From Trema orientale (Eukaryota > Streptophyta > Magnoliopsida > Rosales > Cannabaceae), in assembly GCA_002914845.1 (NCBI GenBank), contig JXTC01000506.1, positions 143,341 to 207,340 on the forward strand: DNA of 64,000 nucleotides. The letters run 5' to 3'. Shown in pieces: positions 1-12,094 of the stretch. Within the stretch, counting starts at the first letter, position 1. Each line of letters opens with the position of its first letter. The position numbers and the translations under genes are program-made. The notes beneath the pieces are model-generated. The model did not search any database. It was not told the origin of the DNA and was given only the letters and a program-made list of their open reading frames with translations.

Positions 1-1174
1 TTCTTCCAACTAAGACATATATCCCATTCTCTTTCTTTCCTTTCATGACTATTAAAGACCCTTTTGACACCTTAATCATTCCATCCTGCAACTTAACACT
101 GCAACCCATAGCGTCTAACATACCAAGAGAAATCAGATTTCTTCTTAAATCAGGAACAAATCTAACATTTTGAAGAATCAGCACAAAACCATCATGCATT
201 TTAATTTTGACATTTCCTGCACCTTGGACCTTACAAGCCTGGTTATTTCCTAACAAAACAGTGCCTCCATCAAATTCTCTCAAGGATTGAAACCATTCTT
301 TATGAGGACTCATGTGAAAGGAACATCCAGAATCAAGTATCCATTCACTATGTGATTCTATTCCTGAGTGGATCAAAACTTCCCCAGAATCATAACCATC
401 ACACACTGCAGAAACATCACCTACTTCTTGATTGTTTTGCTTTTTCTTCCTATCTGGGCAATCTCTCCTAAAATGACCCTCTTTATGACAATGATAACAT
501 TTAAATTTGCCCTTTGATTTAGACCTTGATTTTCCTCTTGTTTTGTTCTCTCTTTTATCTGACCTTCCTCTTACATTCAAAGCCTCATTACTTCTGCTAG
601 CTTTTATTTCTGATTTCAACTCTAACTCTTTAGATCTAATTGCAGGTTCTAATTCATCTAAAGACAGAGTATCTCAGCCATACCTGATTGTATCCCTTAG
701 CTGATTATAAGCAGACGGTAGTGAATTCAATAACAGAACAGCTTGATTCTCACTATCGATTTTTTCTCCAATATTTTCCAAATCGAGGACCAGCTTGTGA
801 AATTCATCAAGATTTTCATCCATGGACTTGTCTTCTTGCATCTTGAACCCAAACAATTTCGTCTTCAGAAAAATCTTGTTCGTCAAGGACTTTGTCAAGT
901 ACAAACTCTCTAATTTCTTCTAAACTCCATCTGCCGTTGTTTCTTTCGCCACTTGCCTGAGTACACTATCACTGAGATAAAGAATTATGATGCTGTACGC
1001 AGTTTCAAGAATGTCAGCCTTTTTCGCATCAGTCAATGCAGTAGGAAGATTATTCTCCCCATTCAAAGCCACTGCGACCTTCTGTTGAACCAGAATAGCT
1101 CTTATTCTTGTTCTCCATAACCCGAGATCTCCCTTTCCATCGAAACGCTCTATTTCGAACTTGGATATCCCCAT
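1..1174 (-). pseudogene. copia gag-protease reading frame, with two in-frame stops
   Basis: The frame starts at ATG 1174 (MGISKFEIERFDGKGD...), a typical copia GAG opening. It is interrupted by TAG at 918-920, where relatives have tryptophan, and by TGA near 674, where relatives have arginine. The same frame continues on both sides of each stop. Near 455-515 lies a CX2CX4HX4C zinc knuckle (CYHCHKEGHFRRDC), which binds RNA in the capsid. Near 325-340 is the aspartic-protease motif LDSGCSFHM with the catalytic DSG intact. The frame runs off the left edge before integrase. Both stops fit single C-to-T or G-to-A changes, as expected from deamination of methylated cytosine in a silenced element. 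Confidence 0.88.
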
Positions 1175-1209
1175 TCTTCTAAATCTTGCTGCAAACTCAC
1201 GGATCTAGA

Positions 1210-1229
1210 TCCACGCTCACCGCACCAAT
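1210..1229 (-). other. primer-binding-site candidate of the copia element
   Basis: Directly inside the LTR the minus strand reads ATTGGTGCGGTGAGCG. A TGG start is expected, because the primer tRNA ends in CCA. It is not the usual initiator-Met site (TGGTATCAGAGC), so the primer tRNA is left unassigned. Confidence 0.5.
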
Positions 1230-1704
1230 TGTGAGAGTATATCAAACCAGATTGCAAACCCAGAAAAAAACAAGAATCGAAATACTCAATAGCTTCAAAC
1301 AACAGTATCAGAAAAGAAATTAACACACGATTTATAGTGGTTCAACCACCAAGGTGACCTACATCCACTTGAGCCTCTCAATCAACAATTTACTATAAAA
1401 TTATCAGTTACAAGCTTGCACCAGCAAATCTCTCCAAGAAAACAGATTCTCACTTCTCAAACAAGTGTTTCCCGACTCTGTTATCTCTCCCTAGAAAATT
1501 CACTCTATATCACCCACTAGTTTCTAATTTCCCTAACTATTTATAGAGCAATTCTCACTCTTTACACGTGTGCCTCAGTACACACACTTTACTCTAACAG
1601 AAAAACTAACACCGTTACAAGGAGAATCAGTAATCTTGCCACATCGGCTTCTGCAACAGCTTTCTAACTAACAGCAACTAACTTTTGAAGTCAACTTTAT
1701 CACA
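1230..1704 (-). repeat. 5' LTR of the truncated copia element (475 bp)
   Basis: The segment begins TGTGAGAG and ends TTATCACA on the plus strand, giving short inverted ends TGTGA/TCACA. On the element's own strand a TATA box (TATAAATAG, complement of about 1538-1546) lies inside it. The gag start follows 56 bp beyond its inner end. Boundaries are inferred from these ends; the partner LTR is outside the window. Confidence 0.75.
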
Positions 1705-2399
1705 ACTTTAGCAATCATCCATGAATTTTCTGTTAGGAAGAGAAAGTTTTCTAACTCATAGAGGATAGAAGAAACTTTTATATATGTATATATATATATA
1801 TATAACTTAGAAGAATCTTAACAAATTTTGCTTCGTAGAGTGTACATCTTGAATGAACCCTCGAAAAGTAAATGAAGTGAGACAAAATTTCCGTTTCGAA
1901 ACTAGCTAGGTTTGTGTTTAGCGATATTCCAAATATCAATAGAAGCTATATATTATCAAGGTCGAGATGGAGGTGAATTTACTCAAGTGTTCAATTCGAA
2001 ATCGTTGCCTCGTTGGTCTCTTGATAATACATGGACTATACTTTAAATTTTAAAATTATACTTAAATCAAATGTATGAACGCTATAATCACTCAGCTGAA
2101 CAGTGAAAAGATCAATAAATATCCAAATTCTATAAAGGAAAAAAGATACCATATTATATACACAACACTTTTACATTAGTACTCCTTTTAAAAAAAATAA
2201 CAAAAATAACAAAAATACTTTTAAATTTTGACTGGGAATTTTAAATTTATTTTCATGGATTTGAGTTAACGCAATCACTACTAAATACTCAACTGTTGCT
2301 TTCTATTGAGTACTCAACTTATTGCTCACTCCTAATTTGAGTCGATAAATTGGAGAATAGAAATAAATAAATAAATAAAGGAAGGAAGAGAAACATAAA
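1705..2399. other. intergenic, no gene seen
   Basis: AT-rich sequence with a TA dinucleotide run near 1781-1804 and a short AAAT run near 2363-2378. No reading frame or RNA gene is supportable. Confidence 0.6.
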
Positions 2400-3085
2400 G
2401 AGATATTATCATTTTTATACTTTGTATTTTGATACTTTATTTAAATTATACATTGTATTTTGGTTATTATTAACATTGACCCTTAGATTTAAAATCTATT
2501 ACAAATTTATACCCTGACACCAATTTAGAACAGTTAATTTACTAAGATGATTTAATAAATTTATTGGATCAGTTTTTATACAGTTTATTTTTAATTTTTT
2601 AAATCATATCTTGGTAAATTAACTGCTCTAAATTGATGTCAGGGTATAAATTTGTAACATATTTTAAATCTAAGGGTCAATATTGATAATAACTAAAACA
2701 CATTATATAAATTAAACAAAGTGTCCCAAACATAAATACGGGCAAAATGACCCATTTTGGATGACACTTTGTTCAATTTGTACCTTGTGTTTTAGTTATT
2801 ATCAATATTGACTCTTAGATTTAATATTTGTTATACCCTGACACCAGTTTAGAACAGTTAATTTTACCAAGATGATTTAATAAATTTATTTTTGGATCAG
2901 TTTTTATGTGGTTTATTTTTAATTTTTTTAAACTACATCTTGATAAATTAACTATTCTAAATTAGTGTCATAGTATAAATTTGTAACAGATTTTAAATTT
3001 AAAAGTCAATGTGGATAGTAACTAAAATAGAAAGTATAATTTGAAGAAAGTATCAAAATACAAAGTATAAAAATAATACTATCCC
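2400..3085. mobile_element. palindromic MITE-like element, tandem double unit (family P, copy 1)
   Basis: The outer ends are inverted copies of each other: ATTTTTATACTTTGTATTTTG at 2411 and its complement ending at 3074. The sequence folds as two successive hairpins (about 2411-2715 and 2760-3074). Each arm carries the same blocks, including ATATTGACYCTTAGATTTAA and TATACCCTGACACC. Related copies occur at 29115-29472, 35743-36233 and 38417-38946. No coding capacity is visible, so this is a non-autonomous foldback element. The superfamily is not established. Confidence 0.75.
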
Positions 3086-3208
3086 TTTTTTAAACTCATT
3101 AAAAAAATATCTATTTTTCTTAAAATTTATATGGGATATATCAGTTAGTAAATCAGATATCCTGACTTAAACTAAAGGCTTATAAAAGGACGGACTTTTA
3201 TATTTTAA

Positions 3209-3500
3209 AGAGAAATTTAGGTGGATGATCAAAATTTTAAATTTGATTAAGTAGATGTCCATTTTTAAAATTTTATAGCTAAATGTCCAGGTATATATAT
3301 TTTTACACTTGGTAGATACGCATATCTACCAATTTTAGTTACTGTACTGAAATGCACTGGGTATATAATTTTTTATACTTGGTATATAAAATTTTACACT
3401 TGGTATATATGTATATATACCGGACATTTTGCTATAATATTTGACAAATGAACATTTATTGAAATTAGGCCTAAAATTTGGTCATATTTCTATAAGCCCC
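3209..3500 (+). mobile_element. 292-bp interspersed element (family Q, copy 1)
   Basis: It starts AGAGAAATTTAGGTGG and ends CTATAAGCCCC. It is flanked on both sides by TATTTTAA (3201-3208 and 3501-3508), an 8-bp target duplication. A near-identical copy of the same length lies at 33176-33467 and an inverted copy at 17346-17634. The two ends are only weakly inverted repeats of each other. The 8-bp duplication suggests a hAT-mobilised non-autonomous element, but that is inference. Confidence 0.8.
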
Positions 3501-3836
3501 TATTTTAAACTCGAGTAGTCAAAATAGAGTAATAGACACTAATTCTAATTTCTCAATAAATTTTGCTTCCATATATTTGCCCGCCTTCTAATACTGGATT
3601 GTAAGAGATTGGACTAAATTTTGGGCTGACTCCTCCTCCTGTTCTATCAATGGCTTCAGTAGACCTTTTTTTTTTCTCTTTTTTTTCTTAAAAAATGAAA
3701 GTACATAAATATCCCTCGCTCTCTCTCTCTCTTTTTAAGTGTATGCATATATATACCTATATTTTCGTTTTTAATTTTTTTTATATACCTATTTTTAGAG
3801 AAATGAATACCATGTATATTTTATACATAAAATGTG

Positions 3837-4485
3837 TTTAATAGCACAAATGGCCCCTAAAGTATTCAACTTGTGACAATTTGGTCCTCAAAATTTTAAT
3901 CGTAGCAATTAAGCCCATAAATTTTTCGATATGTAGCAATTTGAGCCCTAGTTTATTTAAATTGTAACTTGCTATTAAATTTCTTATCAAAAATGCACAT
4001 AAGAAGCACTTGGTGAATTTTGAAAGTATATTTAAAAGGAAATAAATTGAAGAAAAGGATGTGGAGAGAAAGAAAATTATATATATTCTTTGTATTTTTA
4101 GGGTTTTCGGAGCTGCAAATTTAGAGAATTTTTTTTTTTTTTTTGTGATTGTTCATTTTTATGTTTGAAATTGGAAAGAATAAAAGATGTATTCTTCGTA
4201 TTTTTTAAAGATTTTTTGAAACTGCAAATTTAGAGAAAATTTTTCTATGATTGTTCATTTTTACGCTTGAAATTCCCAAATTATGTTTCAAATATGCTTT
4301 CAGATGCTATCATATATTTCTCACGTGTATTTTTGGTAAAAAATTTAATAATACGTTACAATTAGACAATCTAGAGACCAAATCTCTTCAAAAGAGAATA
4401 TTCAGGTGCTTAATTGCCATAATTGAAATTTTGAAGACTAAATTGTCACAAATTGGATAGTTCAGGACCATTTGTACCATATTCC
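3837..4485. mobile_element. long-TIR MITE-like element
   Basis: The left arm (AGCACAAATGGCCCCTAAAG ... TGTGACAATTTGGTCCTC) is matched in reverse complement by the right arm (ACTAAATTGTCACAAATTGG ... CCATTTGTACC). The arms are about 65 bp each and enclose about 500 bp of AT-rich core. A short open frame at 4251-4460 is only the right arm and core read through; no protein family is recognisable. Confidence 0.7.
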
Positions 4486-4865
4486 CTTACTAAAAAGTAT
4501 ACATGAAAACTGATCTAAATTTTATAATTTATATAACAGATAAACGTTCATATTATAAATATATACATGTATATTGCACGTATTTTACATAATGTATGCC
4601 TAAAAACTTGTATCAACCTATATGTTACAACGAAAATCCATGTACTGGTGAAATAAGCAAAAATGCAGGTACTCTAAATTACACTTCCAAAAATGACACT
4701 GGATATGGTGAAAACACAAGTTCTCACCTTTTTTAGACAAGAAAAAAAATTGCACTTTTTCTTGTTTTTACATGTACCGTTATGGTGAACATTGACATAC
4801 ATAATCTTTTGTGATTCAGGAAAAGATTATTATATTAATATACCTTGAATTATATATATTATATC

Positions 4866-5170
4866 ACCTTGGCTCAAGAATTTTTTAATTTACACAGCAA
4901 TAGCTCATGAATTATGTAATTATTGGAGCAATGACCTTTTTGTTACAAACTGTTAAATATTTAACAGAAATAGTCATTACAAAGCACACCGTTTAATAAT
5001 TATGATTGAGAATAAGATTCTGATTTATAGAAGTAAATAATGTTTAATTATACGCTTTGTGTATAACTATTTTCTGTTTAAAAGACTAAAAGTTTATAAC
5101 AAAAGGGTCACTGCTATAACAATTGCATAATTTAGGAATCATTACTATATAAGTTGAAAGTTCCTAAATC
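4866..5170. mobile_element. imperfect palindromic MITE-like element
   Basis: The left half (TTGGCTCAAGAATTT ... GAGCAATGACCTTTTTGTTA) pairs imperfectly with the reverse complement of the right half (TAACAAAAGGGTCACTGC ... AGTTGAAAGTTCC). No target duplication is obvious, and the exact ends are approximate. Confidence 0.55.
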
Positions 5171-5228
5171 AGACTAGTAATAAGTATAATTCAGAGTTCT
5201 ATTATCAATCTTTTTTGAAAAAAAAATG

Positions 5229-5578
5229 TGAACAGCAAAAAAATACCCTTAAATTTGAATATTCTGTAATTTAGACCCTAAAGTTTAGATTCTATAAATT
5301 AATACCCTGAGATTAAGAATTTCTGAAAATTAATACACTAGACTGATTTTTTGACCACTTTTAGTAACGAAAAAATAATAATGTCTTCCACAAAAACTGG
5401 ATTAATCCTTATTATTCTCTTTAGTTTTGAAGATATTATTATCTTTTATCAGTTTTAATTATTCAAAAAGTTAATTCAAAATATTAATTTTTAAAATTTC
5501 TTAATATAAGAGAACTTAAATCTCATAATTTAAATTATAGAATACTCAAACTTCAAGCAACTTATCTTATTCACACTC
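5229..5578. mobile_element. MITE-like element (family R, copy 1)
   Basis: The ends are imperfect inverted repeats: GTGAACAGCAAAAAAATACCC at the left and, in complement, a related block near 5540-5578. A second copy of the same organisation lies at 40204-40568 and shares the internal phrase GAGATTAAGAATTTCTGA. It sits just upstream of the F-box gene promoter. Confidence 0.65.
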
Positions 5579-6648
5579 TACCAGAAAAAAAAAAAAAAGA
5601 AAAAAGAAAAGCGCGTATAAGAAATTTTACTTTTCGGAAAATAAAACAAAAAAAACAAGTCGAACTTGACCGGATGCGCTGTCAAGACAGCCGCTAATCT
5701 CCTTCTTCTTCCTTGTCAATCTTCCACGTAGGTACAGTTCAATGCTAGCTACAGCACCCTGTCTAGAGCGTGTAAAGCACGCTCTCCAAATCGAACTTGA
5801 ACATACTCCGCTTCTTTTCTTTGTGGCGCGTGGTTTTGCATTCAACATTGAATCAAAGGAACTATCTTCCTTGCCACATACTAGAATAAAATTGTTTTTT
5901 TATTTATTTCCAAAGGGAAAGAAATGAAAAGGGTATTTGTATAAGCTCTCTTGTATGAAAAGGTCCAAAAATCCAGAGCTCTATACTAAACCTCTTCAAA
6001 GTCACCTTCTTTGATATACTTCTCAACCGCGCTTTCTTGCTTTGTAAGTTATTTTAATCATTATTGTCGATTGCTTTGTTCTTGTTTCGGTTCTGGGTTT
6101 TGTCTTTCATGGATGCTTAAAGCTCTTAAGGCCCTGAAAGTTTCCATTTTAGTCTAATTTATGAACTGGGTTTTTCTGGGCTTTTAGTTCTTAACTATAC
6201 AAGGGGAATAAATTGAAGTTTTAAGTGATTCTTGGTATTGCCTTTTTTGGGCTCTTGTATCTCTTGCCTATGGAATGAAATTTTATGAGTTTTAGAATCA
6301 AAAGTTGGTATCTTGATATGCTGTAGTGCTGATAAGGAGGAGGAGCTTTGTATTTAAAGAGAATAAAAGGAGATTTTTGTGCTTTGAATTTGGATTTTTC
6401 TCTTTACTGTGGTTATTCTGTGTTGTGAAGATATCGTGGTGAGAGAATTGGTGCTTTGCTTTGGTGTCTTTCGATTTGGGATTCCTATACTTTCACTTAA
6501 TCTTTGAGAACAAAGATCAGAAATTGGGAATCTGGAATAGATTCGTTGCTGCGGGTTGGGGTTTGGTTTTGTTGGTTGTTTTTCCTTGCTTAAATCATAG
6601 ACAAAGAGATTGCGTATTAAGGTTTTAGATATATTACTTGAGAGGGGG
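5579..6648 (+). promoter_or_regulatory. upstream region and leader of the F-box/kelch gene, with probable leader intron
   Basis: This stretch separates the nearest MITE from the F-box start codon. A good donor at 6044 (TTT|GTAAGTT) and an acceptor ending at 6600 (AAATCATAG) would remove a 557-bp leader intron; this is inference, since no transcript is available. A short perfect hairpin, AGAGCGTG-TAAAG-CACGCTCT (5765-5785), lies in the upstream part. Short open frames at 5627-5927 have no family resemblance. Confidence 0.5.
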
Positions 6649-7863
6649 ATGCAGCGAGTTCGATTGTCCTCTGAACAGGCACCTGTTCACAAACTGGGGG
6701 ATTCTCAAATGACACTATCCCCGAAGTTTAGGTTAGCCGTGATACAGCCTTCTATCTTCAACCCTTCTTCGGAGTTAGAATTGTCTCTAAGGGGAGAACC
6801 CTTAATTCCAGGCCTTCCAGATGATGTTGCACTTAACTGTCTACTTCGGCTTCCAGTCCAAAGTCACTCAGCTTGCAGAGCTGTTTGCAAGAGATGGCAT
6901 CTGCTTCTTGGGAGTAAAGAGCGATTTTTTACTCGACGGAAGGAATTAGGCTTCAAAGATCCTTGGCTCTTTGTTTTCGCCTTCCACAAGTGTACTGGAA
7001 AGATTCAGTGGCAAGTTCTTGATCTCACTCATTTATCCTGGCATACTATCCCCTCAATGCCTTGTAAAGACAAGGTTTGTCCCCTTGGATTTAGATGCAT
7101 TTCGATCCCCAGAGAGGGCACGCTCTTTGTTTGTGGGGGTATGGTCTCTGATGTAGATTGTCCCCTTGACTTGGTCCTCAAGTACGAAATGCAGAAAAAT
7201 CGTTGGACCGTGATGAATCGGATGATCACTGCTAGGTCTTTTTTCGCAAGTGGTGTGATTGATGGTATGATTTATGTGGCTGGAGGAAACAGTGCCGATC
7301 TTTTTGAGCTGGACTCAGCAGAGGTTTTGGACCCCATGAACGGAAGTTGGCATTCCATTGCGAGCATGGGAACGAATATGGCCTCATATGATGCTGCAGT
7401 TCTCAATGGGAAGCTTCTTGTTACAGAAGGCTGGTTGTGGCCTTTTTATGTCTCCCCCCGGGGTCAGGTTTACGACCCCAGAACTGATAACTGGGAATCT
7501 ATGGCTGTTGGACTGAGGGAGGGATGGACAGGTTCGAGTGTGGTGGTTTATGGCCACTTGTTTGTGGTCTCTGAGCTTGAAAGAATGAAGCTTAAGGTTT
7601 ATGACTTGGATACTGATTCTTGGGAGCCAATTGAAGGACCCCCGTTACCGGAACAGATATGTAAACCTTTTGCTGTAAACGCCTGCGATTGCAGGATCTA
7701 TGTCGTGGGTCGGAATCTTCATGTTGCGGTGGGATACATCTCCAGGATTAACCAAAAGAGCAGCTCTGAGAAGTGGAGATTTGGTGTTCAATGGCATGTG
7801 GTTGATGCTCCTGATTATTTCTCTGACTTGACACCCTCAAGTTCTCAGGTTCTGTTTGCGTAG
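6649..7863 (+). CDS. F-box/kelch-repeat protein (At1g30090-type)
   Basis: A single uninterrupted exon encodes 404 residues. The first ATG is at 6649 (MQRVRLSSEQAPVHK); the 13 codons open upstream of it contain no ATG. An F-box lies at about residues 52-92 (LIPGLPDDVALNCLLRLP), the part that binds the SKP1-like adaptor of SCF ubiquitin ligases. Kelch repeats follow from about residue 125 to 360, with repeated GG plus distant W signatures such as LFVCGGM, IYVAGGN and YVVGRN. They should form a beta-propeller that recognises a target. Length and ending (TPSSSQVLFA) match the family. The substrate is unknown. Expected location is cytosol or nucleus. No frameshift or other damage is seen, and codon use looks normal for a functional gene. 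Confidence 0.93.
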   Translation: MQRVRLSSEQAPVHKLGDSQMTLSPKFRLAVIQPSIFNPSSELELSLRGEPLIPGLPDDVALNCLLRLPVQSHSACRAVCKRWHLLLGSKERFFTRRKELGFKDPWLFVFAFHKCTGKIQWQVLDLTHLSWHTIPSMPCKDKVCPLGFRCISIPREGTLFVCGGMVSDVDCPLDLVLKYEMQKNRWTVMNRMITARSFFASGVIDGMIYVAGGNSADLFELDSAEVLDPMNGSWHSIASMGTNMASYDAAVLNGKLLVTEGWLWPFYVSPRGQVYDPRTDNWESMAVGLREGWTGSSVVVYGHLFVVSELERMKLKVYDLDTDSWEPIEGPPLPEQICKPFAVNACDCRIYVVGRNLHVAVGYISRINQKSSSEKWRFGVQWHVVDAPDYFSDLTPSSSQVLFA

Positions 7864-9600
7864 TAGATATTTTTCTTGATTTTCCTTTGATATTGTGATA
7901 TATATAAGTATATATATATATATATATAATGTGATCTTAAATAAGTTGTAATTACGTGGAAAAGTAAATTTTGTAGAGTGCTAGTGGCTGTGTCAAAGGG
8001 GTGCTGGGTGATTATCAGAATGTTTTTCAATCTAAATTACTTAGCTGTTTTCTCAGTTTCTTTAACTCATTGCTCAACACTGGTGTCTTTTATATTGACA
8101 TACTCACTTGAACAACCTTGTGTCTTTTTCCCATTTCCGGGTTCCCTTTAGCATGTTGCTACCCCATCACTCCAGCCACAATATTGGATACTCATTACGA
8201 AAATTTCCGATAAATACTGGCTGGGTTATAGAAAATTTTGCGAAAATGGGCTTTTTTCAGTTTAGTTATAGCTGCAGAAACATTGTTAATTAGGACTTCA
8301 TCTTGATGAGTTCCAACCGATTGATCTAACTCACTAAGAAAACAGTAGTAAAGAGTGGTTATGATGCAGGCACGTGATCAGTAGTTGCACTTAGAAACAA
8401 CCTTCCTAATATCCTGTTGATTCGCTCACGAATGCCGAGACTAAGGCATCAGCTGGTATCTTATAGGCTGTGTTATTTCTTGCATTCTGCATTGCATACA
8501 TCTACCAACACTAGGAACTATAATAGAAGTCACGTCTTTCTCTGTGTCTTGTGATGAACAATGGCTTTGCTGTACTTAGAATCATGACCAGTATGAATCC
8601 TGTAACAAAGATTAGAGCCTGTAGTTTTGTGCACATGTTCCGGTCCCAAAATTTTTCTTGTATTAGGTTTTATATAAGAAACGATACTGTGTTGGTCCTT
8701 GCTAGACATTTTGCAAAAACAATATCTTGGACTGCTCATATTTATTGTATGGTTATAAAAGTTAACCATATTATTAACTTGGGTTACTACTGTTTATCGA
8801 GATTGATAATCTTGGAAGGAATCTGGATTGGTTTGCTTTGGATCAAGGACATTGTATTCATTTTGTTTATCGATGTGTGTATTTACATTTTAGTCCCAAT
8901 CAATATTTTGTTTCATTATCATAAAAAGAAAAACAATTGAATTCTCGTATTTGTTTGAGTTTACTCGATTTCCATCAAATCAAGGACTGCAAATTATAAA
9001 ATTAATTCGAAATGAGCCATAACATCTATATATGTATATACATGCATGTACATATATGTTAGAAGCCTTTGAGTTTTGAAATGGTCTTGAAGTTGTAACC
9101 ACTATGGACGAGTTATAATACGAGCTAATTACAAGTTTCGAGTTGATGATACAATTCTATTCGACACCACGACATTTTTATTTTTATTTTTATTTTTGAA
9201 AGGAAACAACACGACATTTCAGTTCTATCATATTTTGCCATATAATGTCGCAATATTCTTCACTCGTCAAATAAACTGTAACATAAAACTCCCTAGGTTA
9301 AATTTGGGTATGATTTTGAAAGCTTTCAACTTTGTCTAAAAATTGAAGAATCCTACTCGGATGACCCTGGTAATCACCAGGGCAACTTCGGGGGATTTCT
9401 AGTAACATAATGTCTTCAGCGGTCACTCCTGTGGATAGCTTCAGTATACGCATTTGGATGACTTTAAATTGAGAATATTTATCAATTTTGACCCATTTTA
9501 AAGCTCGTGATGAAAAAATGGACTGTATAAATCATTAATAAAATTAGACCATTTATTTAATGAAAATTTTAAAATTTTGAATATGCCTCCGCCTACCTAA
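7864..9600. other. 3' flank of the F-box gene and intergenic sequence
   Basis: It begins with the probable 3' UTR, including a TA run at about 7900-7928. The open frames at 8108-8293 and 8551-8940 show no recognisable domain and are likely chance. A small perfect hairpin, CCCTGGTAATCACCAGGG, lies near 9366-9383. No RNA gene is recognised. Confidence 0.5.
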
Positions 9601-11238
9601 AACTCGACCCAGTTAATTACAAAAAAATTATATATATACATATATATATTCTTAGGCCTATGTTCGACCATGTTGAACACAAGTCGAGTGCTGGTGGAGT
9701 ATTGCAAGGTCTTTTGGGGTTTGTTAGAAAAAATGTATCTACATAATTTTTCAAGACAATGGGGTTTATTTTATTTATTTTTTTTTTTTGATAAAAAGGG
9801 CTCCTCAAGGGAATAATATTTATAAAAGTTAAAAAACTTCAATTACAGTACAACGAGAGTGGATCACAAATAAAACGATAGCAAGAATTGTGGATTATCA
9901 TAATTCTCTAAGATAAGAAGATAACAAAAATCACCAACAAACAATTGTCTTTATCTGCTACTAGACTACTTTCTTTGGGAGTAGAGACTATGATTCCAAC
10001 ACCAAAAGAGACCTATGCTCGCTGAAAAAAAAAAATCAACATATCTGCATTACAGATCTAGATCAAAGAAAAATTCTCAGATTCTAGTAAACGGGATTTA
10101 AAACCCACACAAATAAAAAATCAGGTGGTACAAAATCTATACAAATATAGTACTATAACCAAATTTAAATCTGGACTTAATAAAAAATTAAACGAAAAAA
10201 AAACCCTCATCCCCGAAAGAGATGGGAAGATTTCTTTGGGACTACTTTTCAAAATTGTTTTTTAGAATTATCACTATATTGTTGAGAGTGACTCGATTAC
10301 CACAACTACTTCTTTTTTCCCACGTCTTTTCTAAAGAGACCCCTTCTAACATATTAAAAACAAATTTCTTTGCCCACACCTTTTAAATTTTCATTAAATC
10401 CAAAATTACCCTTTATGAAAAGACCTATAAAAATTTATTTCCCACTCAGGTAATATAATTTCTTCGCATAATCTCTAAAACCCTATCAATTTTCCCTGCT
10501 CCCCTGCTTATGATCCACAAGCTATGCTCATAAAACAAATAATTTTTTTTTAAAAAAAAAAGAAGATAAAAAACGATATTTTATTGACTATGGATGCCAA
10601 AATCTGCACTTAAAAAAAAAAAAAAATCCTATTCTACAATCGCATGGCAAAACAGAAATAATGCCTACGAAAAAAAAAAAAAAAAACAATCAGCCACTAT
10701 ACAATATATATAAGAGGGAATTGCTGGGGAATAATGCCGAATATAAATTTAGTGGTTTAGAATTTAATTTATTAAAGGAAACCATTTATTTGTAATGGAC
10801 ATATAATTCAACAAATTATTAAAATAATAATAATGAAAAATAAAATAAAATCAAATTGCACGTGAATCGAAATCTTCAAAATTCACAACTAATTCATTCA
10901 TGATTGTTTACGGTATGAGTATTCTATTGGATGTGTAATAAGAAATAGAGTCATTTTTACTGTTTTGTGTCCATTTATGTCATTTTATATATGAGTATTT
11001 TTGTAAAAGAAAATTAATTAAAAAGGGGCTGAGAAGAGAAAAATGAGGTTTGATAATAGAGCCATCATATTGTTGATGGATCCAACATTTTCTATTAGCG
11101 TCATTAAATATTATGACAATCCTAAAATAGTCATGTTGAGGGAAAAAATAAGATTCTTTTATAAATGTTATTACATTTTTAAAACTCAGTTTTTGTGGCA
11201 TAGCAGCTAACTAAATATATATATATATATACATACAT
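9601..11238. other. gene-free AT-rich stretch, possible retroposon tail on the minus strand
   Basis: A T-run at about 9776-9789 followed by TGATAAAAAGGGCTCC would, on the minus strand, be a 3' end running into poly(A). That is compatible with an old LINE-like insertion, but no coding remnant is visible. Further homopolymer A and T runs occur near 10540-10690. Nothing else can be supported. Confidence 0.3.
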
Positions 11239-11247
11239 ATATATAAT

Positions 11248-11498
11248 GGTTGCTAATCCAGTAGGTTTTTTTTTTTTTTTTTATAACCTATGGATAAGTA
11301 TTTTTTTTTTAGTTGTTAGATCATCATCTAATGGTGATCTAACGACTATAATGAGGTACATAAAAAGACGTTCATCATTAATGATATTTCTCTCTTTTAC
11401 TTTTTACTATAAAAAAATGTGCATGATAAATTTTCATTGGCCAAATTGATACCTATGCATAGGTAAAAAAAAAAAATATACCTACTGTATTGGTGCCC
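11248..11498. mobile_element. MULE-like MITE with 9-bp target duplication (family S, copy 1)
   Basis: The terminal inverted repeats are GGTTGCTAATCCAGTAGGT and, from the other end, GGGCACCAATACAGTAGGT, each running into a T tract. Both flanks read ATATATAAT (11239-11247 and 11499-11507), a 9-bp duplication as made by Mutator-like transposases. Inside is a short palindrome, GTTAGATCATCATC / GGTGATCTAAC. A second copy sits in the copia leader at 43508-43746. Confidence 0.85.
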
Positions 11499-11762
11499 AT
11501 ATATAATTATAGCAATTTTGTACCATAATACCCCTCTATTTAGTATACAAATTTCAACCAATTTGTAAAAAAATTAGAGAACAAGAAATTTATAATAAAA
11601 TCTACTATATAACACAAAACTGAAGAAAAATTATATAACACAAAGTTGCCCCAAATTTGAGACAAGAGGAAGGAACCCGCTTTGGAGAACCTTCGAACTT
11701 TCGTTAAAAATTGTCGAGCTAAAGCTTAAGCTAATAGGCAAAAATCGGTGCAAGATTCTGCG

Positions 11763-11948
11763 ATTCGCGAGATTAAGGTATTACGGAAAGAAACCATTTT
11801 GGTTTCTAGTATTCATTATTGATTTTGGCTTTACAATCAGGTTTTTTTTTTTTTTCCTTTTTTTTCAGTTGGCGAGATTAAAGTATTATGAAAATAAATT
11901 ATTTTGATTTCTAGTATTCATGCTTGATTTTGTACATACAATCAGGGT
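11763..11948 (+). repeat. tandem duplication of about 107 bp in the first intron of the DUF1985 remnant
   Basis: CGCGAGATTAAGGTATTACG ... TACAATCAGG (11763-11843) recurs as GGCGAGATTAAAGTATTATG ... TACAATCAGG (about 11870-11948). The right arm carries the same pair in complement (about 15713-15860), so the tandem step came before the inverted duplication. Confidence 0.75.
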
Positions 11949-12094
11949 TTTTTATTTTATTTTATTTTATTATTTTTGTTTTGATATATGCAATTAAGGT
12001 ATGATAACGCTATGTGTTCGTGTTCTTTATGTTTTTTCAACTTTTTTGTAGGACTGGGAATATATCATTAAGCCAGAAGATAATTGGTGGCAAG

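Larger units (their letters stand above)
1..1704 (-). mobile_element. Ty1/copia retrotransposon, truncated by the window edge
   Basis: Reading on the minus strand, the order is LTR (1704 to 1230), primer-binding-site region, gag start at 1174, a CCHC zinc knuckle and the start of the protease domain, where the window ends. This order and the protein motifs are those of Ty1/copia elements. The rest of pol and the second LTR lie outside the window, so the target duplication cannot be tested. Two in-frame stops in gag show it is not autonomous as it stands. Confidence 0.9.

Noticed and set aside
5627..5927. Overlapping 73- and 61-codon frames upstream of the F-box gene
   Set aside because: Opposite-strand frames over the promoter region with no recognisable domain.
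8551..8940. 129-codon open frame downstream of the F-box gene
   Set aside because: No domain, atypical composition, overlaps an antisense frame, and lies in AT-rich spacer; most likely chance.
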